Assembly (NCBI GenBank): GCA_037134755.1
Contig: JBAXLO010000217.1
Location: 1-7,327 of the forward strand
From: JBAXLO01 sp037134755
Lineage (GTDB): Bacteria; Bacteroidota; Bacteroidia; Bacteroidales; JACABE01
Direction: 5' to 3'
DNA: 7,327 nucleotides
Part shown: piece after piece, positions 1-6,700 of the stretch
Layout: each line of letters starts with the position of its first letter
Position numbering within the stretch: the first letter of the stretch is position 1
Notes under the pieces: model-generated
Told to the model about the DNA's origin: nothing
What the model saw: only the letters and a program-made list of their open reading frames with translations
Database searches by the model: none
Translations under genes and position numbers: made by a program

Positions 1-2042
1 ATGGTGTTACTATTAAATATACAACTGATGGAAGCACACCAACACAAAACAATGGTTCTTTATATGGCAGTGCAATTAATGTTTCATCAACATCTACATT
101 AAGAGCTATAGCTTATAAAACAGGTATGGCTGATAGTGATCCCTCAAGCGCTGCTTACACAATTCAATTCTTAACAGTAGCTGATCCTACTTTTACACCT
201 TTAGCAGGAACTTATTCAACAGCTCAAAGTGTAACTATAGCTACCACAACTTCAGGAGCTAGTATCAAATATACTACAGATGGATCTACACCAAGTGATG
301 TTAATGGTTTAGCTTATTTAGGAGCTATAAATATTGCAGCAAATACTTCTTTGAAAGCAATTGCTTATAAAACAAATATGTTAAATAGTAATGTTGCTTC
401 AAGTGCTTATACTTTAAAAACTGTTGTTCCTGTAATGAGTATCTTAACAGGTACATATAATGTTCCTCAAACAGTAACTTTGTCAACTACAACAAGTGGA
501 GCTATCATTAAATATACAATCGATGGAAGTGTACCAAGCCAAAATAATGGCACAGTTTATTCGGGTGCTATTGCAATAAATACTACAGCAACTCTTAAAG
601 CAATAGCTTATAAAGCAGGTTGGAACGATAGTGATATAGCTTCAGAAACATACACCATACAATTATTAACTGTAGCTGTTCCTACTTTTAATACTTTAGC
701 AGGAACTTATACTACAGCTCAAAGTGTAACTATAACTACAACAACTCCAGGAGCAACTATTAGATATACTACTGACGGTTCTATCCCAGATGATCTTAAC
801 GGGAAGTTATATGTTAGTGCAATTAGTATTGCAGCTAATACAACTTTAAAAGCATGTGCTTCTAAAACAAATATGATTAACAGTAATCTTGTTTCCGCTG
901 ATTATCTTATTAAATGTATTGCTCCAACAGTAGATGTTCCTGCCGGAATTTACATAAATGCTCAATCTGTTTCATTAACAACTACTACCACTGGTGCTAC
1001 CATTAAATACACAACTGATGGAAGTACTCCTAGCCAAAGCAATGGTACTGTTTATTCAAGTGCTATTAATATTAATTCAAACATTACACTTAAAGCGATA
1101 GCTTTCCAAAATGGATTAACTAATAGCGATCCACTTTCTGCAAGCTATACTATAACTCATGATACAGATGGTGACGGTGTTGTTGACAGTGAAGATGCTT
1201 ATCCAAATGATTCAACACGTGCTTTTAACAATCTTTATCCTGCCGAAGCTACAAGTACTTTAGCATTCGAAGATGAATGGCCATCTAAAGGCGATTATGA
1301 TGTAAATGATGTAGTAGTAGAATATCAATTTAAAAATGTTGTGAACTCACACAATCAACTTGTAGAAACATTTGCAACCTTTACTTTAAAAGCTTCAGGT
1401 GCTAGTTACAATAACGGATTTGGATTCCAATTATCAACTAACGACATACCTGCCTCAGCAATTACAGTTACAGGTTCAGATATTAAGGAAAGTTACATAA
1501 TGTTAGGAGCTAACGGAACCGAACAAGGACAAAGCAAGCCTACAATGATTGTATTTGATAATGCTTATAAGGTTTTACAATATTCAGGCAGTGGTTTAGG
1601 GTTCAATACTACTCCCGGTGCACCTTATGCAACTCCTGTAACAATTACTTTGCACATAATCTACACTCCTTATACTTATACTGAACAACAATTGGATATT
1701 GCTCACTTCAATCCTTTTATTATCGTTAATAAAGTTAGAGGTAGAGAAGTACATTTACCTGATTATGCTCCTACATCATTAGCTAATACAGCTTTATTTG
1801 GTACTGGTGATGATAAATCAAATCTTGCTCAAGGCAGATATTATAAGACAGCTAATAACCTGCCATGGGCTCTTAACTTATCAAGTAGTTTTGCTTATCC
1901 TAACGAAAAGGTTGAAATAACTAAAGCTTATCTCCACTTTGTTGATTGGGTTTTAAGTAATGGAACTGATTATATTGATTGGTACACAAATACTGCTCCG
2001 GGATATAGAAATAATAGCAATATCTATTCAAAAGCTAAATAA
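1..2042 (+). CDS. LruC domain-containing surface protein with CHB_HEX_C-type repeats (5' partial)
   Basis: The reading frame is open from base 3, so the gene starts before the window; the first ATG in frame (126) lies inside a repeat and is not the start. The visible 679 residues begin inside one chitobiase/beta-hexosaminidase C-terminal-like repeat (CHB_HEX_C_1 type). Four complete copies of about 80-83 residues follow, each with a GTY..(A/P)Q(S/T)V core, a Y(T)TDGS.P motif and an LKAIAYK-like strand. Next comes DTDGDGVVDSEDAYPND (1161-1211), a thrombospondin-3-like calcium-binding stretch. The rest is a LruC domain: FEDEWPSKGDYDVNDVVVEY near its start, NNGFGFQL in the middle, and GYRNNSNIY at the C-terminus. 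Proteins of this type in Bacteroidota are exported or cell-surface proteins of unknown function; the repeats are non-catalytic and may act as stalk or glycan-contact modules (inference). A signal peptide would lie outside the window. The family call is firm; the role is unknown. Confidence 0.88.
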   Translation, partial: GVTIKYTTDGSTPTQNNGSLYGSAINVSSTSTLRAIAYKTGMADSDPSSAAYTIQFLTVADPTFTPLAGTYSTAQSVTIATTTSGASIKYTTDGSTPSDVNGLAYLGAINIAANTSLKAIAYKTNMLNSNVASSAYTLKTVVPVMSILTGTYNVPQTVTLSTTTSGAIIKYTIDGSVPSQNNGTVYSGAIAINTTATLKAIAYKAGWNDSDIASETYTIQLLTVAVPTFNTLAGTYTTAQSVTITTTTPGATIRYTTDGSIPDDLNGKLYVSAISIAANTTLKACASKTNMINSNLVSADYLIKCIAPTVDVPAGIYINAQSVSLTTTTTGATIKYTTDGSTPSQSNGTVYSSAININSNITLKAIAFQNGLTNSDPLSASYTITHDTDGDGVVDSEDAYPNDSTRAFNNLYPAEATSTLAFEDEWPSKGDYDVNDVVVEYQFKNVVNSHNQLVETFATFTLKASGASYNNGFGFQLSTNDIPASAITVTGSDIKESYIMLGANGTEQGQSKPTMIVFDNAYKVLQYSGSGLGFNTTPGAPYATPVTITLHIIYTPYTYTEQQLDIAHFNPFIIVNKVRGREVHLPDYAPTSLANTALFGTGDDKSNLAQGRYYKTANNLPWALNLSSSFAYPNEKVEITKAYLHFVDWVLSNGTDYIDWYTNTAPGYRNNSNIYSKAK
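3..1157 (+). repeat. Tandem ~82-codon repeats inside the LruC protein gene
   Basis: One partial copy (3-176) and four full copies (177-422, 423-671, 672-917, 918-1157) are seen. Copies 1, 3 and 5 resemble each other (Q.NG..Y..AI, ending DSD or NSD). Copies 2 and 4 resemble each other (IAANT.LKA and KTNM.NSN). The array is therefore alternating, A-B-A-B-A. This pattern suggests expansion by duplication of a two-domain unit. Confidence 0.85.
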
Positions 2043-2080
2043 TAAAGAAGAATACATTTTAATTGATTATAGTTTATTCA

Positions 2081-2113
2081 GAGGCTAGCCCAAAAGGCTA
2101 GCCTCTTTTTTTT
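2081..2113 (+). terminator. Intrinsic terminator of the LruC gene
   Basis: GAGGCTAGCC (2081-2090) and GGCTAGCCTC (2096-2105) form a perfect 10-bp GC-rich stem with a 5-base loop. Eight T residues (2106-2113) follow at once. It lies 38 bases after the LruC stop codon. The 5' side has no A-tract, so it should act on the plus strand only and not on the convergent integrase-like gene. Confidence 0.93.
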
Positions 2114-2154
2114 GTTTCATTACCGAAATGTTTCTTTTGAAGTGTTTTGATTTA

Positions 2155-2991
2155 TTAATCTCCTAATGTTTTAATAATATCAATATTCTTTTCGTTTAAA
2201 TGATAAAGATATATATCCTCTGAACGTTTAGTGGTCAAACCAAGTAATTTCATAACATATTTAACATCTATACATTTCTCAAGCAGATGTATTGCAAAGC
2301 TGTGACGTAAAGTTTGCAAGGTCGCTTTTTTATCAATCTTGCTCAGCTTTATAATTTGTATAAAAGCTACCTCCAAACTTCTTTTATTAAATAAAACATC
2401 ATCTTTCCAATTAAAAAGCAAGTCGTTCGGTTCATATAAATCTTTGCATTCTTTAATTAATTGTATTATTTCATCCGAAACCTGTAGGTTTCTCACAAAC
2501 TTATTGTTTTTATCATAAAGCTCAATAGTCTTTTTATGGGGATGTATATGTCTTAATTCCAAATGTAATATCTGCGAAGGCTTAGCTCCACAATAATATA
2601 CCAACATAAAAAAGCATTTATGACGGACATTTAAAGTTAGACTGAAAATTAATTTGATTTCTTCTTTGGTTAGTATTATCGGGGTTTTATTAATCTGAAA
2701 AAGATGAATAATCTTTAATATTTTAAAATCTTTGCCCAGATATCCATTATAGAATGCATCAAAAGCATCAAATAAATGCTCTCTTTTATACTTAGTAAGT
2801 TTGTTTTTTATGACTTTTTTATTAATATATTCAATAATTTTGTCTTCCTCTTCTTCAGTAATGCACTTGCTACACTCTGATTGATATTCATTAATATAAT
2901 CTTTGAATATAGATTGCTTGCTTTGATTATGTCTTTCTTTAGCAAGATAAATATTAAATGCAGGGATGTGGCTATTCAAAGTAGTTTTCAT
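2155..2991 (-). CDS. Degenerate tyrosine recombinase / integrase homologue
   Basis: This 278-residue protein is close to XerC/XerD length. Its C-terminal half fits the tyrosine recombinase catalytic fold: a GAKPSQIL patch (residues 135-142), a beta-hairpin with lysines K161/K164, a TLRHSFAIHLLE box (227-238), and LLGL...DIYLYHL (249-265). The spacing R229, then 23 residues to 252, then 9 to Y261 equals the R247/H270/Y279 spacing of XerD. Three of the six catalytic positions differ: the first Arg is K137, the His of HxxR is Q226, and the His/Trp is L252. Arg229, a candidate Lys and Tyr261 remain. The N-terminal core-binding region (about 1-95) is lysine-rich and poorly recognisable. The frame is intact, so it may be a DNA-binding or decaying integrase rather than an active one. 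It is divergent from the gene at 3120 and convergent with the LruC gene. The ATG at 2991 sits 22 bases from a promoter box, which supports this start. Confidence 0.8.
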   Translation of the reverse strand: MKTTLNSHIPAFNIYLAKERHNQSKQSIFKDYINEYQSECSKCITEEEEDKIIEYINKKVIKNKLTKYKREHLFDAFDAFYNGYLGKDFKILKIIHLFQINKTPIILTKEEIKLIFSLTLNVRHKCFFMLVYYCGAKPSQILHLELRHIHPHKKTIELYDKNNKFVRNLQVSDEIIQLIKECKDLYEPNDLLFNWKDDVLFNKRSLEVAFIQIIKLSKIDKKATLQTLRHSFAIHLLEKCIDVKYVMKLLGLTTKRSEDIYLYHLNEKNIDIIKTLGD

Positions 2992-3013
2992 TTATTTTTT
3001 TCGTTTTATAGTG

Positions 3014-3021
3014 CAAAGATA
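3014..3021 (-). promoter_or_regulatory. Bacteroidota-type -7 promoter box of the integrase-like gene
   Basis: The minus strand reads TATCTTTG followed by CA, an exact match to the TAnnTTTG -7 element of Bacteroidota sigma-ABfr promoters. It lies 22 bases before the ATG, implying a very short leader. The -33 element (TTG) is not clear. A CTATATAG palindrome (3024-3031) lies just upstream of the box, within the expected spacer, and could be an operator, but this is only a possibility. Confidence 0.55.
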
Positions 3022-3119
3022 CTCTATATAGTTGAAGAAATAAAAATAATCGTACATCTGTTAGTAATTTTACCACTTCAAATAATAAATAATTTAGTGT
3101 TAATTAAAATAAAAATAAA

Positions 3120-3602
3120 ATGCCAGATCAACCCACAATTGTAATCGTAATTTTACCAGTAGATTTAGCTAAAGATTTAGCTCTTTTAAAAGCATTTGGC
3201 GATGCTTTACCTGATGAACTAATTAATTTAACTATGGGACAAAGAAAATCAATTATTAAAATGGCTGACAAATCAGTAGCCTTTTGTGAAAAAGCTTATG
3301 ATTTTGCTAAAATTAATCCTGATTTATGTCCAAATTATGTAGATTTAACAGCTATGAAGCAAGACATTGATGCTTATAGTTCGTTAAACACTATTTATCG
3401 TTCGGCAGTAGTTATTACATCTAAATTAGATGATAGTTCTATGCAAGTTGGTAGTCAAGCTTATGAAGCTGCACTATCTATTTATACGACAGTAAAAGAT
3501 GCTGCCCGTAGAAACATTTCGGGAGCTAAAGAAGCTGAATTAGAACTTAAAAAACGTTTCCCACATGTAAAACAAAAAGCAACACCAGTAGTTATTCCTT
3601 AA
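3120..3602 (+). CDS. Small, probably all-helical protein of unknown function
   Basis: This is 160 residues long, with no signal peptide and no convincing membrane segment; the N-terminal stretch TIVIVILPV (6-14) is hydrophobic but short. The rest reads as amphipathic helices. Key blocks are INLTMGQRKSIIKMADKSVAFCEKAYDFA (about 35-63), INPDLCPNYVDLTAMKQDID (65-84), GSQAYEAALSIYTTVKDAAR (111-130), and KKRFPHVK near the end. I recall similar uncharacterised Bacteroidota proteins with the same order of blocks (an R.s..KM.DK..AF.EKA box, then nP, then GS.AY.AAL..Y..vK.AA), but I cannot name a family or function. No catalytic motif is visible. The ATG at 3120 follows an A-rich leader without a Shine-Dalgarno site, as is usual for the phylum; TAATTTAG (3090-3097) is a weak candidate -7 box. 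Downstream lie a long hairpin and a 21-bp tandem array. Confidence 0.75.
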   Translation: MPDQPTIVIVILPVDLAKDLALLKAFGDALPDELINLTMGQRKSIIKMADKSVAFCEKAYDFAKINPDLCPNYVDLTAMKQDIDAYSSLNTIYRSAVVITSKLDDSSMQVGSQAYEAALSIYTTVKDAARRNISGAKEAELELKKRFPHVKQKATPVVIP

Positions 3603-3637
3603 AAAAGTATTTGAGCTTAAGTTTAAAATCTAAAAAT

Positions 3638-3706
3638 AAAGCATTCTTACCAATAATTATCAATGTCTGTAGCAGATCAAAGATATTTATTTTAAGAATG
3701 CTTTTT
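3638..3706 (+). terminator. Long imperfect hairpin with T-rich 3' side, likely terminator of the helical-protein gene
   Basis: AAAGCATTCTTA (3638-3649) pairs perfectly with TAAGAATGCTTT (3693-3704). After a small internal bulge, AATAATTATC (3652-3661) pairs with GATATTTATT (3682-3691) with one mismatch. A small TCTG-TAG-CAGA hairpin (3666-3676) lies in the apical part. The 3' arm runs into TTTTT-C-TTTTT, so termination is plausible. The stem is longer and the apex more structured than in an ordinary terminator, and it lies between the gene stop and the tandem array. Confidence 0.6.
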
Positions 3707-3719
3707 CTTTTTATATAAG

Positions 3720-3960
3720 CGTTTAGGTTAGGAAGTACATCGTTTAGGTAATAAGGTTCGGCGTTTAGGTAAATACCCACAACGTTTAGCATAATACCCA
3801 CAACGTTTAGCATAATACCCACAACGTTTAGCATAATACCCACAACATTTAGGTAAATACCCACAACGTTTAGCATAATACCCACAACGTTTAAGTAAAA
3901 ACCCACAAAGTTTAGGTAAAAAACCACAACGTTTAGGATAAAAGTGACAACGTTTAGGTA
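3720..3960 (+). repeat. Tandem array of 21-bp units (11 full plus one partial)
   Basis: Eleven contiguous units, each exactly 21 bp, start at 3720, 3741, 3762, 3783, 3804, 3825, 3846, 3867, 3888, 3909 and 3930. A partial unit follows at 3951-3960. Each begins CGTTTAG or a one-base variant of it (CATTTAG at 3846, AGTTTAG at 3909, CGTTTAA at 3888). From unit 3 most end ACCCACAA. The middle alternates between GTAAATA (3762, 3846) and CATAATA (3783, 3804, 3825, 3867). The first two units keep the CGTTTAGG head but have unrelated tails; the last units drift. Each junction between typical units makes the palindrome AACGTT. There are no spacers, so it is not a CRISPR. Frames stay open on both strands because 21 is a multiple of three; I do not regard them as genes. 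Confidence 0.95.
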
Positions 3961-4139
3961 TTTCTCGAAAATCAATGATTAATAAAGTGCTTAATTGCAA
4001 ACCCGAAGATGCCCTTAACGGGACTACTGTTTTAAATACTGTTGCTTTGATGAAAGGTGCTTCTATACTAAGAGTTCATGATGTAAAAGAAGCGATGGAG
4101 ATGGTGAAGTTGGTAGGGAGTCTTGATATTCTTAAATAA
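3957..4139 (+). pseudogene. folP: 3' remnant of dihydropteroate synthase
   Basis: The translation from 3957 reads GISRKSMINKVL...EDALNGTTVLNTVALMKGASILRVHDVKEAMEMVKLVG and stops at 4137-4139. This is the C-terminal part of dihydropteroate synthase, the folate-pathway enzyme joining p-aminobenzoate to 6-hydroxymethyl-dihydropterin pyrophosphate. The SRKS lysine and the RVHD arginine/histidine, known ligand-binding residues of the family, are present. Only about 60 of the usual ~270-280 residues remain. The frame meets a TGA at 3945-3947 within the 21-bp array, and no N-terminal part lies elsewhere in the window. An ATG at 3975 would give a 54-residue peptide, but without the pterin-binding barrel it cannot be an active enzyme. 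The rest of the frame is undamaged, which suggests a fairly recent truncation. An intact folP is expected elsewhere in the genome. Confidence 0.85.
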
Positions 4140-4155
4140 TATATTTCTATAAAAA

Positions 4156-4194
4156 AAGAAGCCCCATTATTAATTCGTAATAATGGGGCTTCTT
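4156..4194 (-). terminator. Terminator of the kor operon (possibly bidirectional)
   Basis: AAGAAGCCCCATTATTA (4156-4172) pairs perfectly with TAATAATGGGGCTTCTT (4178-4194), a 17-bp stem with a 5-base loop. On the minus strand the stem is followed by a run of T (A residues 4151-4157 on plus), so it should end korC transcription 22 bases after its stop. The plus-strand side is followed only by TATTATATATAT, so termination of read-through from the folP remnant would be weaker. Confidence 0.9.
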
Positions 4195-4215
4195 ATTATA
4201 TATATTGTAAAAAAC

Positions 4216-4767
4216 TTAAAGTACGTGAACGGCTTTAAGTATTTCTTTACCTATCTCGATAGCTTTTTCATTCTCCGGTATCAATTTATGATGACGTGCA
4301 GGTAATGATTTTTCTAAACCTTTATGTATAAATTCAGGTTGAATTAAAGGTTTAAGCTTTAGAAAACCACCCAAAACAATCATATTAAACACTTTCATCA
4401 TGCCTAGTTTAGCAGCTTCGTCAGCAGCTTCTACAGAATAGATATTAATATCTTTACGGGTAGGATGATGTGTAATACCATTAGGATCATATATCAAAAG
4501 ACCACCGGGCTTAACAGTATGCTCAAACTTATCCATTGATTGTTGGTTAAGGATGATAGCAGTATCAAAACTGTTAACAATAGGAGAACTTATACGTTCG
4601 TCACTTAATACTACCGTAACATTTGCTGTACCACCTCGCATTTCAGGACCATAAGAAGGCATCCAACTTACTTCCTGATTTTGCATAATACCGGAGTATG
4701 CAAGTATCTTACCCATCGATAACACACCTTGTCCACCAAAACCGGCTATAATTATTTCTTCAGTCAT
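4216..4767 (-). CDS. korC: 2-oxoacid:ferredoxin oxidoreductase, gamma subunit
   Basis: This 183-residue protein belongs to the pyruvate/ketoisovalerate oxidoreductase catalytic-domain (POR gamma) family. It has the N-terminal GFGGQG motif (residues 9-14) and SYGPEMRGG (38-46), both hallmarks of the family. The gamma domain completes the active-site assembly with the alpha and beta subunits and contributes to CoA handling in related enzymes. It is the last gene of the operon, 27 bp after korB, and is followed by a strong terminator. Full length for the family. The cytoplasmic location is inferred from the lack of a signal peptide. Substrate choice (2-oxoglutarate or branched-chain 2-oxoacid) cannot be read from this subunit. 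Confidence 0.9.
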   Translation of the reverse strand: MTEEIIIAGFGGQGVLSMGKILAYSGIMQNQEVSWMPSYGPEMRGGTANVTVVLSDERISSPIVNSFDTAIILNQQSMDKFEHTVKPGGLLIYDPNGITHHPTRKDINIYSVEAADEAAKLGMMKVFNMIVLGGFLKLKPLIQPEFIHKGLEKSLPARHHKLIPENEKAIEIGKEILKAVHVL

Positions 4768-4794
4768 AACTTATTTTTTTAATAGATTACAATA

Positions 4795-5586
4795 TTACTT
4801 AACTATTAACTGACCATCAACTTTAATATCTCCTAATTGATAGAATGGGAACATGTTTTCTTCCATCCATTTATTAGATTGAACAGGAGTCATCTTCCAA
4901 CCCGAATTACAATTAGATACTATTTCGATAAACGACACACCTTTGTTTAGATGTTGGTTTTCGAATGCTTTTCTGATTGCTTTCTTAGCTTTGCGAACGG
5001 CACCCGGTGTATGCACTGAATGACGTGTTACAAAATAAGTTCCGGGTAACTGAGCTACAAGTTCAGTCATCTTTAAAGGATTTCCCATTATCTCTACATC
5101 TCTACCATAAGGACATGTAGAAGCCTTCATGTTAGGTAATGTAGTAGGCGCCATCTGACCACCTGTCATACCATAAATACCATTATTAATAAATATAATA
5201 GTAATGTTTTCGCCACGATTACAAGCATGAATAGTTTCAGCAGTCCCGATAGCAGCTAAATCGCCATCACCCTGATAAGTGAATACATATTTCTCAGGGA
5301 ATAATCTTTTAACAGCAGTTGCCAAAGCAGGAGCTCTGCCGTGAGCAGCTTGTTGCATATCAATATTCATGAACTCATATGCAAGTACCGAACAACCAAC
5401 AGGTGCTATACCGATAACTTTATCCTGAGCATCCATTTCTTCGAGAACTTCCATCGTAATACGGTGAGCAGTACCATGACCACAACCGGGGCAGTAACTT
5501 AATGCCTTATCTGTAAGAAGAGGTGTTTTTTTATAAACAATATTTTCTTCTTTACGAATGTCTTCTTTTGTTATAATATCTGACAT
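4795..5586 (-). CDS. korB: 2-oxoacid:ferredoxin oxidoreductase, beta (TPP-binding) subunit
   Basis: This 263-residue protein carries the thiamine pyrophosphate fold. It has YCPGCGHG (31-38), PVGCS (62-66), and the TPP/Mg motif GDGD at 106-109 with NN at 134-135, followed by GIYGMTGGQ (136-144). The beta subunit holds the TPP that decarboxylates the 2-oxoacid and passes electrons to the iron-sulfur clusters of the ferredoxin subunit. In anaerobic Bacteroidales this enzyme is thought to supply 2-oxoglutarate by reductive carboxylation of succinyl-CoA (family knowledge; not shown by the sequence). Its ATG is only 3 bp after the korA stop, and a canonical AGGAGG lies 7 bases before it, so translation is probably coupled to korA. 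Length is normal for the short KorB type without its own cluster-binding C-terminal extension. Confidence 0.93.
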   Translation of the reverse strand: MSDIITKEDIRKEENIVYKKTPLLTDKALSYCPGCGHGTAHRITMEVLEEMDAQDKVIGIAPVGCSVLAYEFMNIDMQQAAHGRAPALATAVKRLFPEKYVFTYQGDGDLAAIGTAETIHACNRGENITIIFINNGIYGMTGGQMAPTTLPNMKASTCPYGRDVEIMGNPLKMTELVAQLPGTYFVTRHSVHTPGAVRKAKKAIRKAFENQHLNKGVSFIEIVSNCNSGWKMTPVQSNKWMEENMFPFYQLGDIKVDGQLIVK

Positions 5587-5589
5587 AAC

Positions 5590-6672
5590 TTAACCTCCTA
5601 TTATTTGTTTTTGTAAAGCAACTACCACTTCATCAGGTGTTGGAACGATACCTCCAAAACGTCCGAAATGTTCAACTTTAACTTTGCATTCAACTGCTAA
5701 TTTAACATCTTCAATCATCTGACCTAAACTCATTTCAACACATAAAATACCTTTAACATGACTTGTGTGTGCTAACAAAGGTTTCTTTGGGAAAGGGAAA
5801 AGAGTGATAGGACGTAGCAAACCTACTTTTAAACCTTTGGCTCTGCACAATGTAACTACCTTTTGGCAGATACGTGCACTCGAACCGTAAGCTACTAATA
5901 AATAGTCAGCATCATCACATTGAAATTCTTCATATCTTACTTCGTTTTCTTCCATTGCAAGATATTTATCACGTAAGTGAGCTACATGTTTTTCTTGTTT
6001 TAAAGAATCTAAATCTAATGAAGTTATGATGTTTCTTTCTCTGTCTTTAGTTTTACCTGTAGTTGCCCAAGGAGTATTCTTTATAATTTCAGCTTCAGTA
6101 GATCTTGGAACTTGTGGATCCAATTCTACCTTTTCCATCATCTGACCAATAACTCCATCAGATAAAATAAGTGCAGGGTTACGATATTTAAATGCTAATT
6201 CGAATCCTAGTTTAGCAAAGTCTGCCATTTCCTGAACGGAAGCAGGTGCTAAAACTATTAAACGATAATCACCATGACCTCCACCTTTTGTTGATTGGAA
6301 ATAATCTGATTGAGATGGCTGTATAGTTCCCAAACCAGGGCCGCCACGTACTACATTAACTAATAAACAAGGCAATTCGGCTCCGGCCAGATAAGATATA
6401 CCTTCTTGTTTTAAACTCATACCTGGACTTGAGGATGAGGTCATCACTTTTTTACCACAACAAGCACCACCATAAACCATGTTTATAGCAGCAACTTCAC
6501 TTTCGGCCTGCAAAACAACCATTCCGGTAGTTTCGTAAGGTCTTTGAGCCATTAGGTATTCCAATATCTCTGATTGAGGAGTAATTGGATAACCGAAATA
6601 ACCATCACAACCGGCTCTGATAGCAGCTTCTGCCACTGCTTCGTTGCCTTTCATTAACTTCAGTTCTTTCAT
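5590..6672 (-). CDS. korA: 2-oxoacid:ferredoxin oxidoreductase, alpha subunit (KorA/VorB type)
   Basis: This 360-residue protein has the pyrimidine-binding domain of the POR family at the N-terminus. Motifs are GYPITPQSEI (27-36), QAESEVAAI (55-63), TSSSSPGMSLKQE (78-90), and RGGPGLGTIQPSQSD (109-123). The C-terminal third, starting around DADYLLVAYGSSA, is the transketolase-C-like domain II. Database annotation of close Bacteroidales homologues is divided between the names VorB (3-methyl-2-oxobutanoate dehydrogenase) and KorA (2-oxoglutarate synthase), so the substrate is uncertain. Two adjacent cysteines (C71, C72) replace the usual residues after the GA of the conserved helix, a minor oddity. 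It follows korD by 28 bp. Its last codons (GGA GGT) also form the Shine-Dalgarno site of korB. Confidence 0.93.
   Translation of the reverse strand: MKELKLMKGNEAVAEAAIRAGCDGYFGYPITPQSEILEYLMAQRPYETTGMVVLQAESEVAAINMVYGGACCGKKVMTSSSSPGMSLKQEGISYLAGAELPCLLVNVVRGGPGLGTIQPSQSDYFQSTKGGGHGDYRLIVLAPASVQEMADFAKLGFELAFKYRNPALILSDGVIGQMMEKVELDPQVPRSTEAEIIKNTPWATTGKTKDRERNIITSLDLDSLKQEKHVAHLRDKYLAMEENEVRYEEFQCDDADYLLVAYGSSARICQKVVTLCRAKGLKVGLLRPITLFPFPKKPLLAHTSHVKGILCVEMSLGQMIEDVKLAVECKVKVEHFGRFGGIVPTPDEVVVALQKQIIGG
5594..5599 (-). promoter_or_regulatory. Shine-Dalgarno site of korB, inside the end of korA
   Basis: The minus strand reads AGGAGG, 7 bases before the korB ATG and just before the korA TAA. 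Strong Shine-Dalgarno sites are uncommon in Bacteroidota; here the site fixes the korB start and suggests re-initiation by ribosomes finishing korA. Confidence 0.7.
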
Positions 6673-6700
6673 TACAGTATTATTTTTTCTGTTAATACAA

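Noticed and set aside
126..2042. LruC gene starting at the ATG at 126
   Set aside because: The frame is open and clearly homologous from base 3, and the ATG falls in the middle of a repeat domain.
2881..3144. Plus-strand ORF of 87 codons
   Set aside because: It overlaps the start of the recombinase homologue on the other strand and the divergent promoter region, and its composition is that of AT-rich shadow sequence.
3638..3740. Integron attC site after a cassette-like gene
   Set aside because: The hairpin lacks the RYYYAAC/GTTRRRY core sites, and the nearby recombinase lacks the integron-integrase insertion between its catalytic patches.
3720..3960. CRISPR array
   Set aside because: The units abut without spacers, the period is 21 bp, and no cas gene is present.
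3592..4000. Two overlapping minus-strand ORFs (LNVVGIM-type and YAKRCGY-type repeats) across the first array
   Set aside because: Both are open only because the 21-bp period has no stop in those frames. They start within the folP remnant on the opposite strand, and neither has a recognisable domain.
3975..4139. A functional 54-residue small protein starting at ATG 3975
   Set aside because: The ATG corresponds to the internal Met of the SRKSM motif of dihydropteroate synthase, so a gene remnant explains it better.
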